A stretch of 64,000 nt of DNA from Platycnemis pennipes (Eukaryota > Arthropoda > Insecta > Odonata > Platycnemididae), in the NCBI GenBank assembly GCA_933228895.1, contig OW121851.1, positions 116,519,271 to 116,583,270 of the forward strand. Direction: 5' to 3'. Of the stretch, positions 1 to 13,129 are shown in pieces; position 1 is the first letter of the stretch, and the number at the start of each line of letters is the position of its first letter. The notes below the pieces were generated by a model, which searched no databases, was not told the DNA's origin, and was given only the letters and a program-made list of their open reading frames with translations. The translations under genes and the position numbers were made by a program.

Positions 1-99
1 TAAAAATCATGACGACTAGTACAACTCGTGTTTCTAAATGGTTCTCATTCCAGTCTGTTTTATCCCCAAAACTAGAGGAGCACTTTCGTATTCAGCCAG

Positions 100-285
100 T
101 TCATTATCATTAGTCATCAATCGTCAGATTGGTTTGACGCAGCTCTCCACTGAGTTCTTCTGTCGGCTAAAATCCTCATATTTATGTATTTCTTCTCTTT
201 CACATCCTTCATCACTTGTTCCTTATATCTCACTCGAGGCCTTCATTTGCCATTCTTCCCATCCATTTGTCCTTCTTCAGCCAGT
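100..285 (-). repeat. RTE-type LINE relic: 3' end of ORF2 plus tail
   Basis: Read on the - strand this encodes the C-terminal end of an RTE-type LINE ORF2. The segments RPRVRYKEQVMKDVKEKKY, ILADRRTQWRAASNQSDD and a stop lie in one frame, with one internal stop before RPRV. The tail after the stop is ATG/ATA-rich (TGATGACTAATGATAATGA), as is usual for RTE 3' microsatellites. It is a 5'-truncated, non-functional insertion. It is the best-preserved of five related copies here (also 6203-6412, 37980-38177, 54056-54245, 60403-60520). Family assignment rests on the RLADRR..WRAASNQS pattern known from RTE-like elements, not on a search. Confidence 0.75.
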
Positions 286-763
286 TATCAACACAAAATT
301 TTGTTTGAGCGTCACCTTTTTGGTCTACGGCCATTTACAACCGCGATGTACCATGCAAGACACATCCAAGATGTGTGATACGTGCTAAATGATCACCAAA
401 CAAGCACCTCGGACGTTTGCCACTAGGTGAAACGTACTTTGAATAGATTTAATGGCGGAGAAAATATTGTAGATCAAGAAATTAACTGAGGCTTCTAAAT
501 CCCATCTCATTGCTCCCATTGAACCTGCTCAGACATTGATAAAACAATGTTGCGAAAGAGTTAGATTGATGAAGTTAAATTACTCTTTTAATAGAGAAAA
601 GTGTCCGTATTTCCACCACTTTTTTATAATGGTTTAAGACATTTTTATAGCGCACTCATGTGGGCTGTGTGATAAGTTCTTTTTCCGTCGCTGCTTGTGG
701 TTTACCCGAAGGACGGGCATTAAGAATATTCTCAACGAATTCGCTTCGCTGAAATAGTAGATG
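286..763. other. No gene seen
   Basis: AT-leaning unique sequence. No coding pattern or repeat was recognised. A SINE head begins at its right edge. Confidence 0.5.
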
Positions 764-838
764 TTTCACCCAGATTTGAACCTGGAACCATCCGGTCGGA
801 GGCCGAACCTTCACCTTACCGGCGTACCACGACGTGCC
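764..838 (-). repeat. tRNA-derived SINE head (family A-like)
   Basis: The - strand reads as a tRNA-like module with a B-box-like GGTTCAAATCTGGG preceded by CTCCGACCGGATGGTTCC. The same block with few changes occurs in the SINE head at 24043-24301. No cloverleaf with a complete acceptor stem is evident, so it is called a SINE head rather than a tRNA gene. The body is not clearly recognisable on the 3' side. Confidence 0.6.
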
Positions 839-949
839 TACTTGTATTGGCAGTGTTGCACGTTTGATTGATCTTGTGTCCAGTCACGTCAGGTAATTAT
901 GCAAAAGTCAGTTTCCTCGGGAGAGGGATGCGCCGGAATATTCTTGCGT

Positions 950-1680
950 GGAGGGGCCGACAAAACGGCTACAGTCGCCGCTCTTGCCTCCCTCCTTGAC
1001 CTTCCCTCCCCCCAACCCCCTTCCCATCACTCTTCGTGCACCCCACCCCCTCCCGAGACGTCCCTCCCCCGCTCCACTCCCATTAACCCTCTCTTCATTC
1101 AATATTCCTCTTCCTTCGTCGTTCCACAGGAGCAGTGACCGCAGCGGTGGGGGCAGTTGGGAACGTCCACTCAAGACTCCCCCGCCCCCTCCGCCTCAGC
1201 CGTCTCTGGGGTGTATTTTTTTTATGCAGTCCTAATTCACATCCAAGAGTCATTCCCGGGACACAATCCGCCCTCGCCCTTGTGTCAGTCAGACCCTCCC
1301 CCTTTCGTCTCACCTGTCTGTCGAGCGGGAGAGGCGGTTTGTCGAGGGAGGGGTGCGGTATGCGAGGCGGGCGTGTGAGCACGGGTTTCTCTTCCCACCC
1401 CGACCGCCGCCAACTCGGTATTTTGAAACTCTTTTGTCGGGACCATCCCTCCTCCTCCGTCGGGGGCGCGTGAGAGATAGAGCCTCTTTAAGCATGCACA
1501 GGCGGTGGTCGAGTCTCGGTTGGCCCCGTGACACGGTGTCGTCCTTCTCCCCTCCCGGCGAGACGGTTGCGGCGTTGGCACTGGTTCCATTTCTTTTAAT
1601 CGTCGAATGGCATTTGTGCCCCCTGGAGGCCGACTCATTCGACTCGCGTAATTTCCGGTGCCCAAGCATTTGCTACAACA
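950..1680. other. C/T-rich, CpG-containing low-complexity island
   Basis: The + strand is strongly pyrimidine-biased with many C runs, then becomes CpG-rich (about 1320-1640). Overlapping open frames on both strands are explained by composition: their translations are Pro/Ser-rich on one strand and Arg/Gly-rich on the other, with no domain pattern. It is one of about a dozen such islands in the window. Confidence 0.6.
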
Positions 1681-1689
1681 TCATATGAC

Positions 1690-4180
1690 CTTCTCGGCCT
1701 CTTTAATCGCCTACGATATGAAAATACCAATCAGCACCGCCAAATCTATAAAAGTATTTGATATCAGGATGCTAAGCTTTGGATAAGTATCCTATCTGAG
1801 GTGGGCAAACCATAAGAACGTAGATCAGTATTTCGAATACATTTTAGCCACACAGTGACATGCTTTTCAGCTGTATGACCAGTGTTTTCATTCAGTAGCA
1901 ATGGAATATGAGTATTGTCTGCATCAATGAGTTGCTCTGTATTCTGTCGTTTTAAATACCAATTTGTTAATAGTGTGTAGGATAAAACATGGCCAAGATT
2001 TTTCTACAAATTGAGTGTAAATGATTGTATGTACTAAGGATAGAAATAACCCCCATAACATTCTAACACGTGAATTGTGTATTATTTCGATAGTTATGTA
2101 TTATTGTCTCTCACTGGCTGTTTTTTGAAAGAAAAATATATTGACCACAGGAAATTGCTGGAATAGTTTTTCCATTGTCAAATAGGAATCTGAAAACACA
2201 AAGAAAAGAGAAGGGAATGTAACCATACAAGTGTAGTTTACGCTATCATTGTCACCTCAAAAGGACCTACCCCATTTCCTTGAATATTGCCATATTTAAT
2301 TTCAGGATTCATGTTTTCCTCACTAAGCGCTTGTATTTTTACAGTGTTGACAAAGATTGATTGCGTAGTCTGATTATCTCATTATGTGAAGTCGGGATTG
2401 AATTAATTCCAAAGAGCCCTGTTCGCAAAACAAAATGTGAATGTCTCGCGTAATAAGTGAATCCCATCGTAATTTCCCCCTCATGCCTGCTTACTTCCTC
2501 AACTTCATTTTCTACGTGAAAACGTCGTTTTAAAGTTTTAGTCTCAAGTTCAAAGGAAATGACTCTTGCGAAGAGTGGAGCCATTAGAGGGATAGTGCGT
2601 GGATTTTGGAAGAAGAAAGATGATCTTAGGCCTCCTTCTGTCGGCTAGATTGTCACCTTTGATGTAAAATTAATGCTGGGTAGTAATTTTTAAAATTAAT
2701 TAAAAAATAAAGGAAATGTATGTCACAGATATCTGTATTAAAGAATCAAAGCATGTTAACAGTTCAACTAATTGGAAATATGGCTATTATACTGTATTTT
2801 ATTTTGTAGAAAATGATTTGAAGTACGCAATAATTTTGGGGATAAAGTTGCTGTTATGTGACGCATAAAGGAATTTGTTTCATGTTTTCTTTTTGTTTCG
2901 TGCCATGAATTTTGCCCCGGTGCATTCGTATTGCCAAGTATGTGTACATAATAAGGAGGAATTTTAGATTTATGTTAGATTTCTGAAAACTTATGATCTA
3001 AAATGTTTCAAGCCTTAGAAACCAAAGCCAGAAAATTTTGTGTTGATTGGACTGTTGCTCAGTTATGACGGCCTCCTCGTCGGGACAAAGGTGTTAACCA
3101 ATATCGTGCATTATTTGATATCATTGTGACCGAAATTTAATTCCAATGCAACGTTAGGTCTCTTTACTGATATCTTGCTTGTTTATTATGTCTCTCGATA
3201 TGGTATCGTTGATTGTAACGCATACGCATTAATCCATCGAACACTGCTTCAATATCCGACTTGGAATTCGAGCAACGACGATTGGACTTCCAGGACATGT
3301 TGGATTTTTATAAACTTTTCACTTGTATGTGAAAGAAAGACTTATGTTACAGAAATTACCTCGGTACTGTAGTACTAGCTACTGGATTTGAAGACAATTC
3401 GATATTGAGAAATAATTTTTTTAAGGCTCAAAATGAGCGTCTTTTTATGCATACGTTACTGATAGGTTATCCGTAGACAGGACTTCAAGAGGGCCGCTCT
3501 AGCTTGTCTCAAAAAAAAATTAGAGATGAAGGCTCCAGTGATTCTATATACTACACCCATTATCACCAGCACAATTCGCGCCAGGGCTAAAATTTTAGGT
3601 GTTACTTCCAGGGTTATTATGTTAAAGATCTCTAAGCGTTTGAATAAATGTCGGAGAGATAAGTAGTATATATAGAATTAATAGCTCGAAAAAATCCCCC
3701 ATCCAGCTGACCCCACTTTTACGGATTTCATCTTTTTTTATCTCTCTTTACTAGCAATCAGACTTTATGAGGTGGGCGTTGTTCCTTTCAGGAGTACAAA
3801 GATAACGAAAAGCGACACGGAGAGTTAAAAGAAGATGGTTCAATCCTTGAAAGAAGGAACGTTGCCGCCAAATGAGAATGTCTCCTATTATATTCGTTGA
3901 ACCTTCTTCGATGACATGTAGCTGATTCGAATTCTCCGTCTGAGAATGGAATCGATTCCGATTCTTTCAATTCTTGAATTCCTATCCAATGCCTCCCAAC
4001 TTTTTGCTCATTGTGTCTCCGATTGGTCAATATGTATCAATTGAACTCTTCATCTATCGGTCTGATCGATCATTTTTTTCCCCTTTTCACTCGGTGCATG
4101 CCTTTTAGTGTACCTAATAAGGAAATGCGGTCGGTCATTCAGTTACGCCCAGTATATATATCCGTCGATGGCTACTTCCC
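1690..4180. other. No gene seen; AT-rich unique sequence
   Basis: Mostly AT-rich, with short unrelated open frames only. No repeat family, tRNA-like module or conserved protein fragment was recognised. Confidence 0.5.
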
Positions 4181-4189
4181 TCACACCCC

Positions 4190-5760
4190 TCTCTCTTGCT
4201 CGCACGCCCCCGCGTCACGCCACCCCCCCCCCCACCCCTCGTCGTGTGTGTACAGAACACAACCCCCACTCCCCCCGCTCTCCTTCCATCCCTTTCTTTC
4301 ACCAACCTCTCCCTTCCTGCCTTGCTCCATCCCCTCCCCCCACCACTTCCCGCACTTATGCATACGCATTCCCCTCCCCCACACTCCTTTGGCTGCACTT
4401 CGCCACCCCTCCCTCTCCACTCTCCCTCATACACTCACGTCCTCCTCCTCCTCCCATTTCCCTCCCGGCCCTCAGCCTCATGCAGTTCGAATGAGACGCC
4501 ATTCAAGTCTTATTTGCAGGGAAACTATCTCCCCTCCTCCGCTGCCTCCTCCTTCTCCCCACTTCCTCCCTTCTTCGTGACCTTCCGAGCCCTTTGCCCT
4601 CTCTCTCTCTCTCCCCCCCCCCCCACTCCCGTCCCCAGACACACCCCTTTCCTCGTCCTTCCCTTCCCGCTCTCTCCTCCCCCGCCCCCTCTCGCCTTCC
4701 CCATCTTATCTTCAAATATAAATTGTGCAGAAATCATGTAAGATGTAGAGGCCCGACGAGATGGAATGTGTTGGCTGTGAGGGAAGGGGGATGACGTGTG
4801 TTTGGTGGTGGAGAAGAAGGGTTTGTGGAGGTGGGAAGGGTATCTTTCCTCCACTTCTCTGTCTCACTCTCTTCTCTTCCTTGAAATTCAATCAAGTAGA
4901 TGGCGCTAGTGCAGGCGGGAAGGGGATTTTATTAATGAATATATGGAATCTGGTCAAGTGTTCCCCTCCCCCTTTGCAACTCCTGCCCCACTCCGGGTTC
5001 AACTCCTCCTCTCCCCCTCCTCCAAAGATAATATCCCTCCCCTCTCCTCCCCCCCCACATCCTCGCTCGAACTAACTTCCCACCACTTTCAAAACCAACC
5101 GACGCCTATCGCACCTATGCATCTTCCCTTCTCTCTCCCCCCATCCGCACCCTCCCCCATCCCTTCCAGCGAAGCACCCGCCTCCCCTTATTTTCCTCCT
5201 CGCTCTGCATAAATGGCGGTTTTGTTAAGTTTTGCGCCGCTACTACCCTCCTCCCCTTCGCCATCCCCTTGAGGAGGATATTTTTTTTTTTAAGTTTAAG
5301 GACGGACACGTGAAGAGGCACCGTTGTTGTCGGAGTCGTCGTACCGAAGGGTATCAATTACACTTTGACCTTTTGTGCCTTGGAACGTTTTCACGTGCTT
5401 CCTTCCTCCCTCCCTCCCCACCACCCACCCGCACGCTCCTACGGTTCTAGTAGATCTCTAGTCTTGCCATTAATTCCGTCCCCCCACTGCATCGTCATCA
5501 CGAGAGTGCATCTCGCAGCGGGTGCCGTTCCGAATGCATAATCTCTCCCCTCTCTCGGGAATGCGTGCTCTCGTGGGGTCCTTGCGCGTGGGTTTGCAGC
5601 CCGGGACGGGCGTCTGGGAACGCCGGAGCCGAAGTCAATCACGACTCTGCTCCTTGGCGGTGATTCGATGAAATTATGACTCATCGGTCGAAGAGTCGAG
5701 AGTCGATCCGTGCAAACTCGAATCTAATCTCCCTCACCCCGTGCAAGAGGTCTCATCAGG
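4190..5760. other. Large polypyrimidine island with a strand flip, then CpG-rich segment
   Basis: The + strand is C/T-rich at 4190-4720, flips to G-rich purine around 4760-4850, returns to C/T-rich at 4960-5210 and 5395-5430, and ends in a CpG-rich block at about 5480-5720. Long open frames here are compositional (Pro/Ser/His-rich). A regulatory role cannot be decided from sequence; the CpG block would be the part to test for promoter activity. Confidence 0.55.
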
Positions 5761-5769
5761 AGGTCGTCC

Positions 5770-6200
5770 TGGTCTGATCAAGCTTTTTTTTTTAAGTTTT
5801 TTTCCGTATGCGTTCTCGAGATGTCATTCACTTAAATACTTATAGAAAACATCGAAAAATATTTTTTTTATAAATAAAGGCTCGAACTTCTTCAAATGAA
5901 GATCGCTGCTCCAAGGAAAAATCGTGATCCAATCTAAATTTATCGTTTTTATTCAAGTTTTTCAGTTAAATTCGTAGAAAATTCGATGCCTTTTATGAGT
6001 TCTTGTTGTAGTAATTGAGTCTTACATCCGTATCGTCCTTGACACCCCCTTAAGGACAATTCATTAAAATATATTACATTCATATATTCATTCAAATACA
6101 TTACGTAAAATATCCCCCTCCTCTTCCCTAATGGCGCTGCGTAACATATTCTGTGGGTCAAGTTTGTAAAGAATACGGAAAAACTTATTCGGTCTTATTA
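5770..6200. other. No gene seen
   Basis: AT-rich sequence leading into the RTE relic. Nothing else was recognised. Confidence 0.5.
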
Positions 6201-6202
6201 TT

Positions 6203-6412
6203 TGACATGATGGCCTGATGAAGGCACAAGCCGAGGGGCAAGTAAACGGGAAGAATGGTAAGGAAGGCCTCGCATGATTTTTATGGAGCAATCGAGTGAA
6301 GGATGTGAAAGAGAAGAACTGTGTGAATGTAAAGAGGTTAGCCGATAGAAGAATCGAGTGGAGAGCTGCGTCAAACCAATCTTATGATTGTTTACTGATG
6401 GTGGCGATGTAC
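6203..6412 (+). repeat. RTE-type LINE relic: 3' end of ORF2
   Basis: The + strand encodes GRPRM..FMEQ in one frame and VKDVKEKN, then VKRLADRRIEWRAASNQSYD, in another, so a frameshift separates the two blocks. It matches the - strand copy at 100-285 residue for residue across WRAASNQS. It is a 5'-truncated relic with a TG/ATG-rich end. Confidence 0.75.
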
Positions 6413-6572
6413 ATTTTCTGTAACCCTCCGTAAATGACGTAATACAGCCTAGGAAGCCTTTAGCTTTGTGGGTAAATAAGTAGATATCTACGATTAATAC
6501 CTTATTTATTTACAAATACTATTACTTTTTCACTGCCTATTACTTGTATCATCATTATGTATGTTACATAAC

Positions 6573-6946
6573 GAAAGGCTCCTGTTGGTAAGTTTCTTTT
6601 GGTTTTCTGCGATAATTAATTAAAATTAGCTATTTCCCACGGATCATCAGGGAAGCCATTGAAATAGAAAAAAAGACCTAACAACCTAAACAGAAAAGAT
6701 GGCTACAAACTTCCTTATACGTAGAAAGGACTTTTGATAAACGAAAGTATTGATTAATCATACTGTGCATAATAACCGTTTAAGTTTGGTTATTTATTTT
6801 TCATTGTTTATTTCGAATGCCTGACGAAGCCGGCAGAATAGCATGGCGAAACTATTGCTAAAAACTTTAGTTTAATCGCAGAAACCAAAAGAAACTTACC
6901 AAAATTAAAATGAACTGCGAAAATCTACGAAGAAAGGCTCCTGTTG
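6573..6946. repeat. Small element with terminal inverted repeats inside direct repeats
   Basis: Inverted repeats of about 28-29 bp lie at 6585-6613 and 6875-6902 (the right arm reads ATCGCAGAAACCAAAAGAAA), with one 1-bp gap between arms. Exact 15-bp direct repeats GAAAGGCTCCTGTTG lie at 6573-6587 and 6932-6946. The interior at 6822-6855 carries CTGACGAAGCC...GGCGAAAC, which resembles the CTGAnGA...GAAA core found in Penelope-like and hammerhead-bearing retroelement termini, but the stem is imperfect. No coding capacity. It could be a MITE or a piece of a Penelope-like element. Confidence 0.5.
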
Positions 6947-7044
6947 TTCGTGCATTGTAGGAATTGGCCCGATTCCTTCGTCCACGTTCATTATTATTTT
7001 AATTATGTAGGTACTGCCCCTTACGCTCGATAAAGGTTTATGAA

Positions 7045-7275
7045 GCACGTACCTATAGTTTTCCTGACGGCGTGGTTGTCCTGAGGGTAGATCGTTGGAA
7101 AACTAATAGGACACCACAGAAAACGCCTTTGGAAACGTCCAGTTGGATCCAGGCTGCGTGAGTTTTGAGTATTAATTCGTATGGGAAACCACAGGCGGGT
7201 AATGACAGGAACTAGCTCCCGAACCTAACCCCAAACTAAATAGTGAATTTGACACGCCGTTGGATCTAGTGTGCT
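7045..7275 (+). repeat. SINE family B copy
   Basis: It shares an ordered set of blocks with 26185-26410: ACGC.TTTGGA, CGTCCAGTT, GGAAACCACAGGCGG, AGCTCCC and ACACGCCG, at closely similar spacing. The left part has a weak tRNA-like A-box (GTGGTTGTCC..GGGTAGATCG). It is diverged and non-coding. That two copies share the same block order makes this a repeat family. Confidence 0.6.
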
Positions 7276-7279
7276 TAAC

Positions 7280-10200
7280 AGTATGATTTTTGAAAATAAT
7301 TTTCCACCTTTGCAGTGAAGGAGAAAGATTAATCAGCTGTCCATTCTGTCTGGCGAGTTGTCCATTTTGTGCCGTTGGTCGATATTTTCTCCCTTTAACA
7401 ATAAGAGTCACGGTGGTGTTACTCTGAGAGACGAGGAAGAGTGGATAATTCAGGTATTTCAGTGTAACGGCTACTACTCATGCTGTTTCCTATAAGGGGT
7501 GTGTCGGTGTTGTATTTCACATATTGGATTACGAGGAAGTACAGAGGGGTAAAATTGCTCGTAAAGAAGAGGGTTATTTCATATCTGATAAAGGAACGCT
7601 GGATATGAATAATGTAACCCATTTCCATATCCTGAAGTATTGCGTAAAGTAAAGGATTGCGACAATTGACCATCTTAATATGAGTTTGAGAACTTGCCAG
7701 AAGATGCTAGATTTTATGCGCAGTTGGATGCAAGCATGTGTCAATAAATAGAGCTATTGGAATGAGGTAGGCTCGAAAATGATAATAAAAACCGTATTGA
7801 CTATATAGGGAATGGTGGCGATGATAGGCTGTCGGACTGTTTTGAGTCAGTGGAGCGTTAAACAGTCATAGCTACTTGGAAAAAAATAAGCCTGGAAAGT
7901 CTTTTCTTTGACTGCGGAAGTTTTGTTTTTGGCTGTACATTTTCAGTCGGTTCGTAGTGATGCGTTGTGTGAAATGATGGCGGCAAAAAGTTGCCCGCTA
8001 AGTTTTTAGTGTCATTCAGATGAATTTCTACAGTGGTCTTTCAAGACTTTACCCGAAGTGGGTCGAATCCACTTCCATATTTACGTTGAGCCTCAATTTA
8101 TCGGAAAGAATCGGAAGTAATTTGTACTTTTTATTCAAGGCGATTTATATTTTATGTGTAGGTTATTATCTGTGGCACCAGTGTAAAAAGATCATGGAAT
8201 TGGCTTAAAAGGTGGACCAATGAGTCAGATGAGGCATCCGATTAAACATATTTTCATTTAGCAACGTCGTACGAAGTTTAGGGGCAGCATCCCCTGTAAT
8301 TATTTGTGTAATCTCAGAGAATTACGAAGTCTCATTTAAAGCCTTTTAAATACCGTATCTACTGAAGCCAAGTTATAATTTCTGTGGCCATTGCTCCCAT
8401 ATCATCCTTTCCTTGATGATTCAGTTTATTTGAGGGTTGATGTCTTTTTTCATCCATGAGCAATTTTAGCTCAGCGACGTGACGCATAAAAAATCTTCTT
8501 TGAATCTGCCTGCTTTGCTGTTTTTTTTTCAATCTCGCGTAATTTTGTAATGGGATTAGGTGATGTGCAGCGATGAACTGAAAATTGCGTGTGGGTGTCA
8601 TTTTACCGGTAACAGAAGATCAGTGGAAAAAAATGTGCTGTGAAAGTAGTACTAACTCAATTAAAATCGTCCGTCACAACATTTTCGTGGCATTAACATT
8701 TATTGTTGATTTCAAGCATTATTTATATCCATATTCGTTCTTCATTCCAGCGTAATCAGTATTTTTGCTAACTCCAGTATTTAATATTTGTCCAAAGCAT
8801 TTTTGTAGCTTAAGTGGCCATTTCATGCTTCAGTAAGATGATGGTAACTTCCGTTCACGTCTTTGTTGTATTTGTTAAACTATCAAGGCCGATGTTTTTA
8901 GCTTCTTCCGTCTTCAATATGTCAATGAGAGTATTTATATGAGGATATCTTCTTACGCTTCACTCTACATAATTCCCCCGTCCAGTTAAATGAAGAGGAG
9001 CGGCATTTCTTTGGGCTTTTCCATCGGGCTAATGGCAGGTTAATAGTCAACTGTTTTTTTTTCTTCCCTAAAAGACATGTATTTTTTCATGAAAGAGGCT
9101 TTATGTTACAAAACAACCTTTTTTGCTTTGGCGTCGTTACATTATAGCGTAATTGATAAAATCGATTTAGACCGGTTTATTTTTCATGCATTTTAAATGC
9201 CCTACTCGTTCTTGGGAAAATGTAATGAATCCCTTGAATTTTTCATTCATGCGAAATGTAATTTTTCACGTTATCGCTCGCTATGAATTATTAAGGCAAC
9301 TCTGATGAATCAATTTGTTCATATTGTTTTTTACAACACTCCGGTTTGATTTTTTTCCCCCAAATATATTTCCTCGTGCATCGAGGAGTCATTTTTTCCC
9401 CTCGCATCAGAAGAGGCGATTTTTTCGGTTCGATAAGTCGCATGCGGATTTTTGTTCAGTGCGTGAATCCGTGAATTTGTAATCAATGACGCGCAAAGTT
9501 GAAGCGTCCGTTGCTCGATGATTAACCCGCAAGTTAATCGAAAAATTTGGCTCGTTAATTTTTTGTTCCCAGCATTTTCAATCGCTCGCACTCAAAATTC
9601 GGAGGGGAATAGGATTTGCCCCCAGATCTCTCACTACCGTGGATGACGAAAGTATTGTATCACGGTTTGTCTTTCCGTCACATTCTCGTGTGAAAATATT
9701 CTGCGAGCTTGAGTTACCAATGGCCGATCATTTTTACCCTGCTTATTTGTTCAGATTGAAGTGTAACTTTTTCACTTTTAGGAGAAAATATATGAATAGA
9801 ATGTTTTATTACATTTTAACTACGCTTTAAAATTCTTAATTCTTGAAGCTGAACTGTAATAAATCGTTGTAATTAGTGTAACAAGAGTCGTTCAAAGACG
9901 TATAGAACTTTCCGTTGTAAAATCAGTCTGTAAAGTCATTAAAATCAGTGATTTAGGCCTGGAGATATAAGGTGTTGTCACGGGTTCGAATCGCATCATG
10001 CATGTTTTATCAAAGGTTTAAGCTTAGGTTAGATAGTGCAAGATAATATTAGCCACTGGAGCAGCTAAACCTCTCTTCTTCTCTTACAAGAAGTATAAAT
10101 GAAAAAGACGTCCGTAGTGTTTCACAATGGTTACCATATTTGTTGAGAAAGTAATCCTCTTCGGAGAAGAAAACTCATTTAGTGGCGAAGAAATCGTGAA

Positions 10201-11090
10201 CGTTGACATCAGCGTGAGGCATCGCTGTGTTTTTGTGCTTCACCCAATGTCACTGTATTGATACCATGATGTTTTGTCCTTATAACTCTTTCATTTACCT
10301 CCATGCTTCATTTCCATTATGCTTAGTCTGGTGAGGATTGCCCGTGAATAGCGAATGAAAAATCTGACAACCTTATTGAAGACAGCTGTATCTGTGCAAT
10401 ATTGCTATTATTAGAGAGCTACTTCGCACTCTGTTATGCAATGTGATTTGCATTGGGCGAAAGATTATATTGTTCGATTACCTGAATCATTTTCTTGTGT
10501 CAATTACCCTAAAATAATTTCTATGACCTGATCCATTCTATTTTTTAGCTGTTTGTTTTACGGTATGAATTTTAACATTGTTATTTCAAGGAACAATTTC
10601 AGCAAATTTATTGACTCAACGAAGTACCATGAGAAATTGGGAGAGTTTTAATTGCGCTTGTGTTGTTTGAATATCCCTCATGCACTTTGCCATTGTTTCA
10701 TTTTATTTGATCCTTTCCTTTATGGTTATGGGAACAGTAGTGAGAGTTGGGATTTGAAGGTGATTCCAATTCACTCTGGGCGGTAGTATCTCGAAACATT
10801 AGGCCGCATATTAACGGACTCTCATACGCGATACGCATTGTACGAGCATGTTCGTTGCATAGGCTTCACGGCTGTATCGCCAACAAATTGCAATTAGGCG
10901 CAAGCTGAAACTTCCGCAATGAATACGATGCGGGGAGTGAGAGGGAATCTGTTTGAGGAAGTATTTCTTTATGGATAGGGGATAGAAAAGGAGAAAAAAC
11001 AGCTCCCGCACTTTTCCCCACCGTGTTTTTTTTTCCCCAAAGGGCGCCTCAAAGCTAACGTGTTCCACCCTCGTTATATTTTTGTTTTTC
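7280..11090. other. No gene seen; isolated B-box-like and 19-nt shared motifs
   Basis: Long AT-rich stretch. The only items noted are GGTTCGAATCGC near 9990, which resembles an RNA polymerase III B box and may mark an old SINE head, and a 19-nt sequence at 8491-8509 that recurs in the hairpin at 62736-62789. No protein family was recognised in the short frames. Confidence 0.45.
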
Positions 11091-11094
11091 GCTC

Positions 11095-11550
11095 GTTTTT
11101 ATTTTCCGAATCCCTTCTTTCCTTCCCCCGTGTCCCCTTCCCATTCATCCCCACCCGCCGCGACACTCGCAATCTCTCGAGTTCCTCTCCCTGGTCGACA
11201 TTTCCTTAACGCTGTCTTCGATCGCGTATCAGGAGGCAGGTGGGCGGGTGGGTGGGTGAAGGGTCGCTTTGCGAGCGGAGGAAAGAGGATATGTGTCAGG
11301 CGACAGCGTGCGTGTAGTAGTACACGCCGTGGGCCATAATTCTCACCGAGCTCAGCATACCTCAGCACCTTTCCTAGAGGATTTCACCGGCTCTCCGTAA
11401 ATCTACGCGTTGCCTCTTACCTTATTTTCGCCCTCCGTTCTCGTGTGCCTTGTACTCGGGCACGAACTGCAGTGTTGTTCCACCTCTCCCATTCCTCATT
11501 CGTTTTAAACTCTCTTAATATTTCTCTCTGCCCCCCCCCCCCCCCTCAAG
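11095..11550. other. C/T-rich and CpG-containing island with poly-C tract
   Basis: Pyrimidine-rich + strand with interspersed CpG and a 15-nt C run at 11531-11545. There is a short G-rich reversal near 11230-11285. No supported coding. Confidence 0.5.
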
Positions 11551-11554
11551 ATGT

Positions 11555-13125
11555 GTGTTTTCTCTAGCTGATATCTTAATGCCGTGTGCTGTACTGCTTG
11601 GACATACCCGTATTCTGAAATGTAATACTTATATTTATAACCTTATTACAGCGGGTCTGTTAAAATAATTGTGGCTGGAAGACCTCCCATTTCGTCCCCA
11701 GACATACCAAACAGGTTAGTTCAACTGGTAAACTTTACACTGGAATCCTTGAAATATAGTCAGAATGTCATGTTTTTACCTGAAACTACTGGGTACAATT
11801 TTCAATACCTCGGTCCTTCACACGAACGATAATTTCGGAATATATTGAATTGCAAAATTTTGGTTAAATGAAGATTGGATGCGTGTAATTTGGTTCATCG
11901 ATGGGCCTCAATATCGATGACTCAGCAAGAACATATTGGTTCTTAATACTAGACTTGTTGTGAACACTTGCATTGAATTTCAATCTCCCCTCTCTTATGG
12001 CCAGCAGGCATCTCAGTGACTAGACGATAAGAAGAAACGTTTGATGATGTTCTAACGTAGAGCTTCACGAGTGATTTCAAGATTTCGACTGTATGGTTTG
12101 TATGAGGCCACTCAGGAAAAAAGGGATGGGGAACTACATTCTTTGCAGTAAAATTTCGCAGTGAAAAATATTATTTGTGAGTATTTATTTTTAACAGTTG
12201 AAAAAACGTAGATTTTAAGTTGTTTCACTGATTTTTGTGGGGCTTGGTTTGACAGATCGTTCGTGAATTAGGTACATTCTTCGAAAAAATCATATGTACC
12301 TAATTCATATTACGAGTTTAGGAAGCTACTATATAATTTGTGTTATTTTTCAATAGATCTATCATATTAGGATTTCGTTGAGTGAGTGGATGGCTATTTT
12401 TGTTTTTTATGCCTAGAGTTTGCTTAGGAAAATTAAATGTGTTTGATCAACTATCCATTCTAGGTTCCAGACTTAACGAAAAATGGTTAATGAGGAAAAT
12501 GGATTCGGGAAGGATGCTATTGTTGGTGTTAACAATATCATATGAGAAGATTTCAGTCGTTGGAATAGTACTTATTACGATCGGTCTCCGTCCAGAGGAT
12601 GCTTTAATCCCAGCTTAAGATGGAGCGTCCAAGCGTGTCTTCGCCTAAAACATTTCTATTTTTAACCTACTGATACTTAATGGGCAATTGCTGACGGAGT
12701 GAGGATGGACCATGTTCACTCCGGCCTTAGGCGAGTGAATTTCGCGCGCCATCGTACTAGCAAGCTGACATTCGGTCTGATGAATTTGGATTTTTCTTGG
12801 TCGCTTCTTGATGTGTTTGATATGCTGAACATGCTTCGCCGTCCCACTTCATCCTCTCAGACATCTCCAGACTGCTTCAAATCCGTCCCAACCACCACCG
12901 ACGCCGTGGTAGCCTGGTGGACGGAGTACACAGTTATGAGCCTTAGAGAACTGCAGTTGGGCCTGGGAAAGTGGAAAGGGCCCCTTTAGCCCAGAATATG
13001 TGACTTCCTTTATGGTCTAGAGCTTGATTAGTTTGGCCGTTGCCTATCATGCAGACTGGGCTGATAACTCGTGTGATCTACCGTTCTTCGCTCATTTGTA
13101 ATAAAATAATTTTCCCTTCCTCACA
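11555..13125. other. No gene seen
   Basis: Mixed AT-rich unique sequence. A 97-codon frame around 12699-12989 shows no family pattern. Nothing supportable. Confidence 0.45.
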
Positions 13126-13129
13126 GCAG

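Noticed and set aside
4011..4741. Overlapping long frames (up to 189 codons) on both strands
   Set aside because: They follow the C/T composition of the island: Pro/Ser/His on one strand, Gly/Arg/Glu on the other. No domain.
6822..6855. Hammerhead ribozyme
   Set aside because: The CTGACGA and GAAA core strings are present, but stem II needs an unpaired A and stems I/III were not found.
12860..13000. tRNA-like A box near 12908 (GTGGTAGCCTGGTGG)
   Set aside because: No B box at the expected distance, and no second copy in the window.
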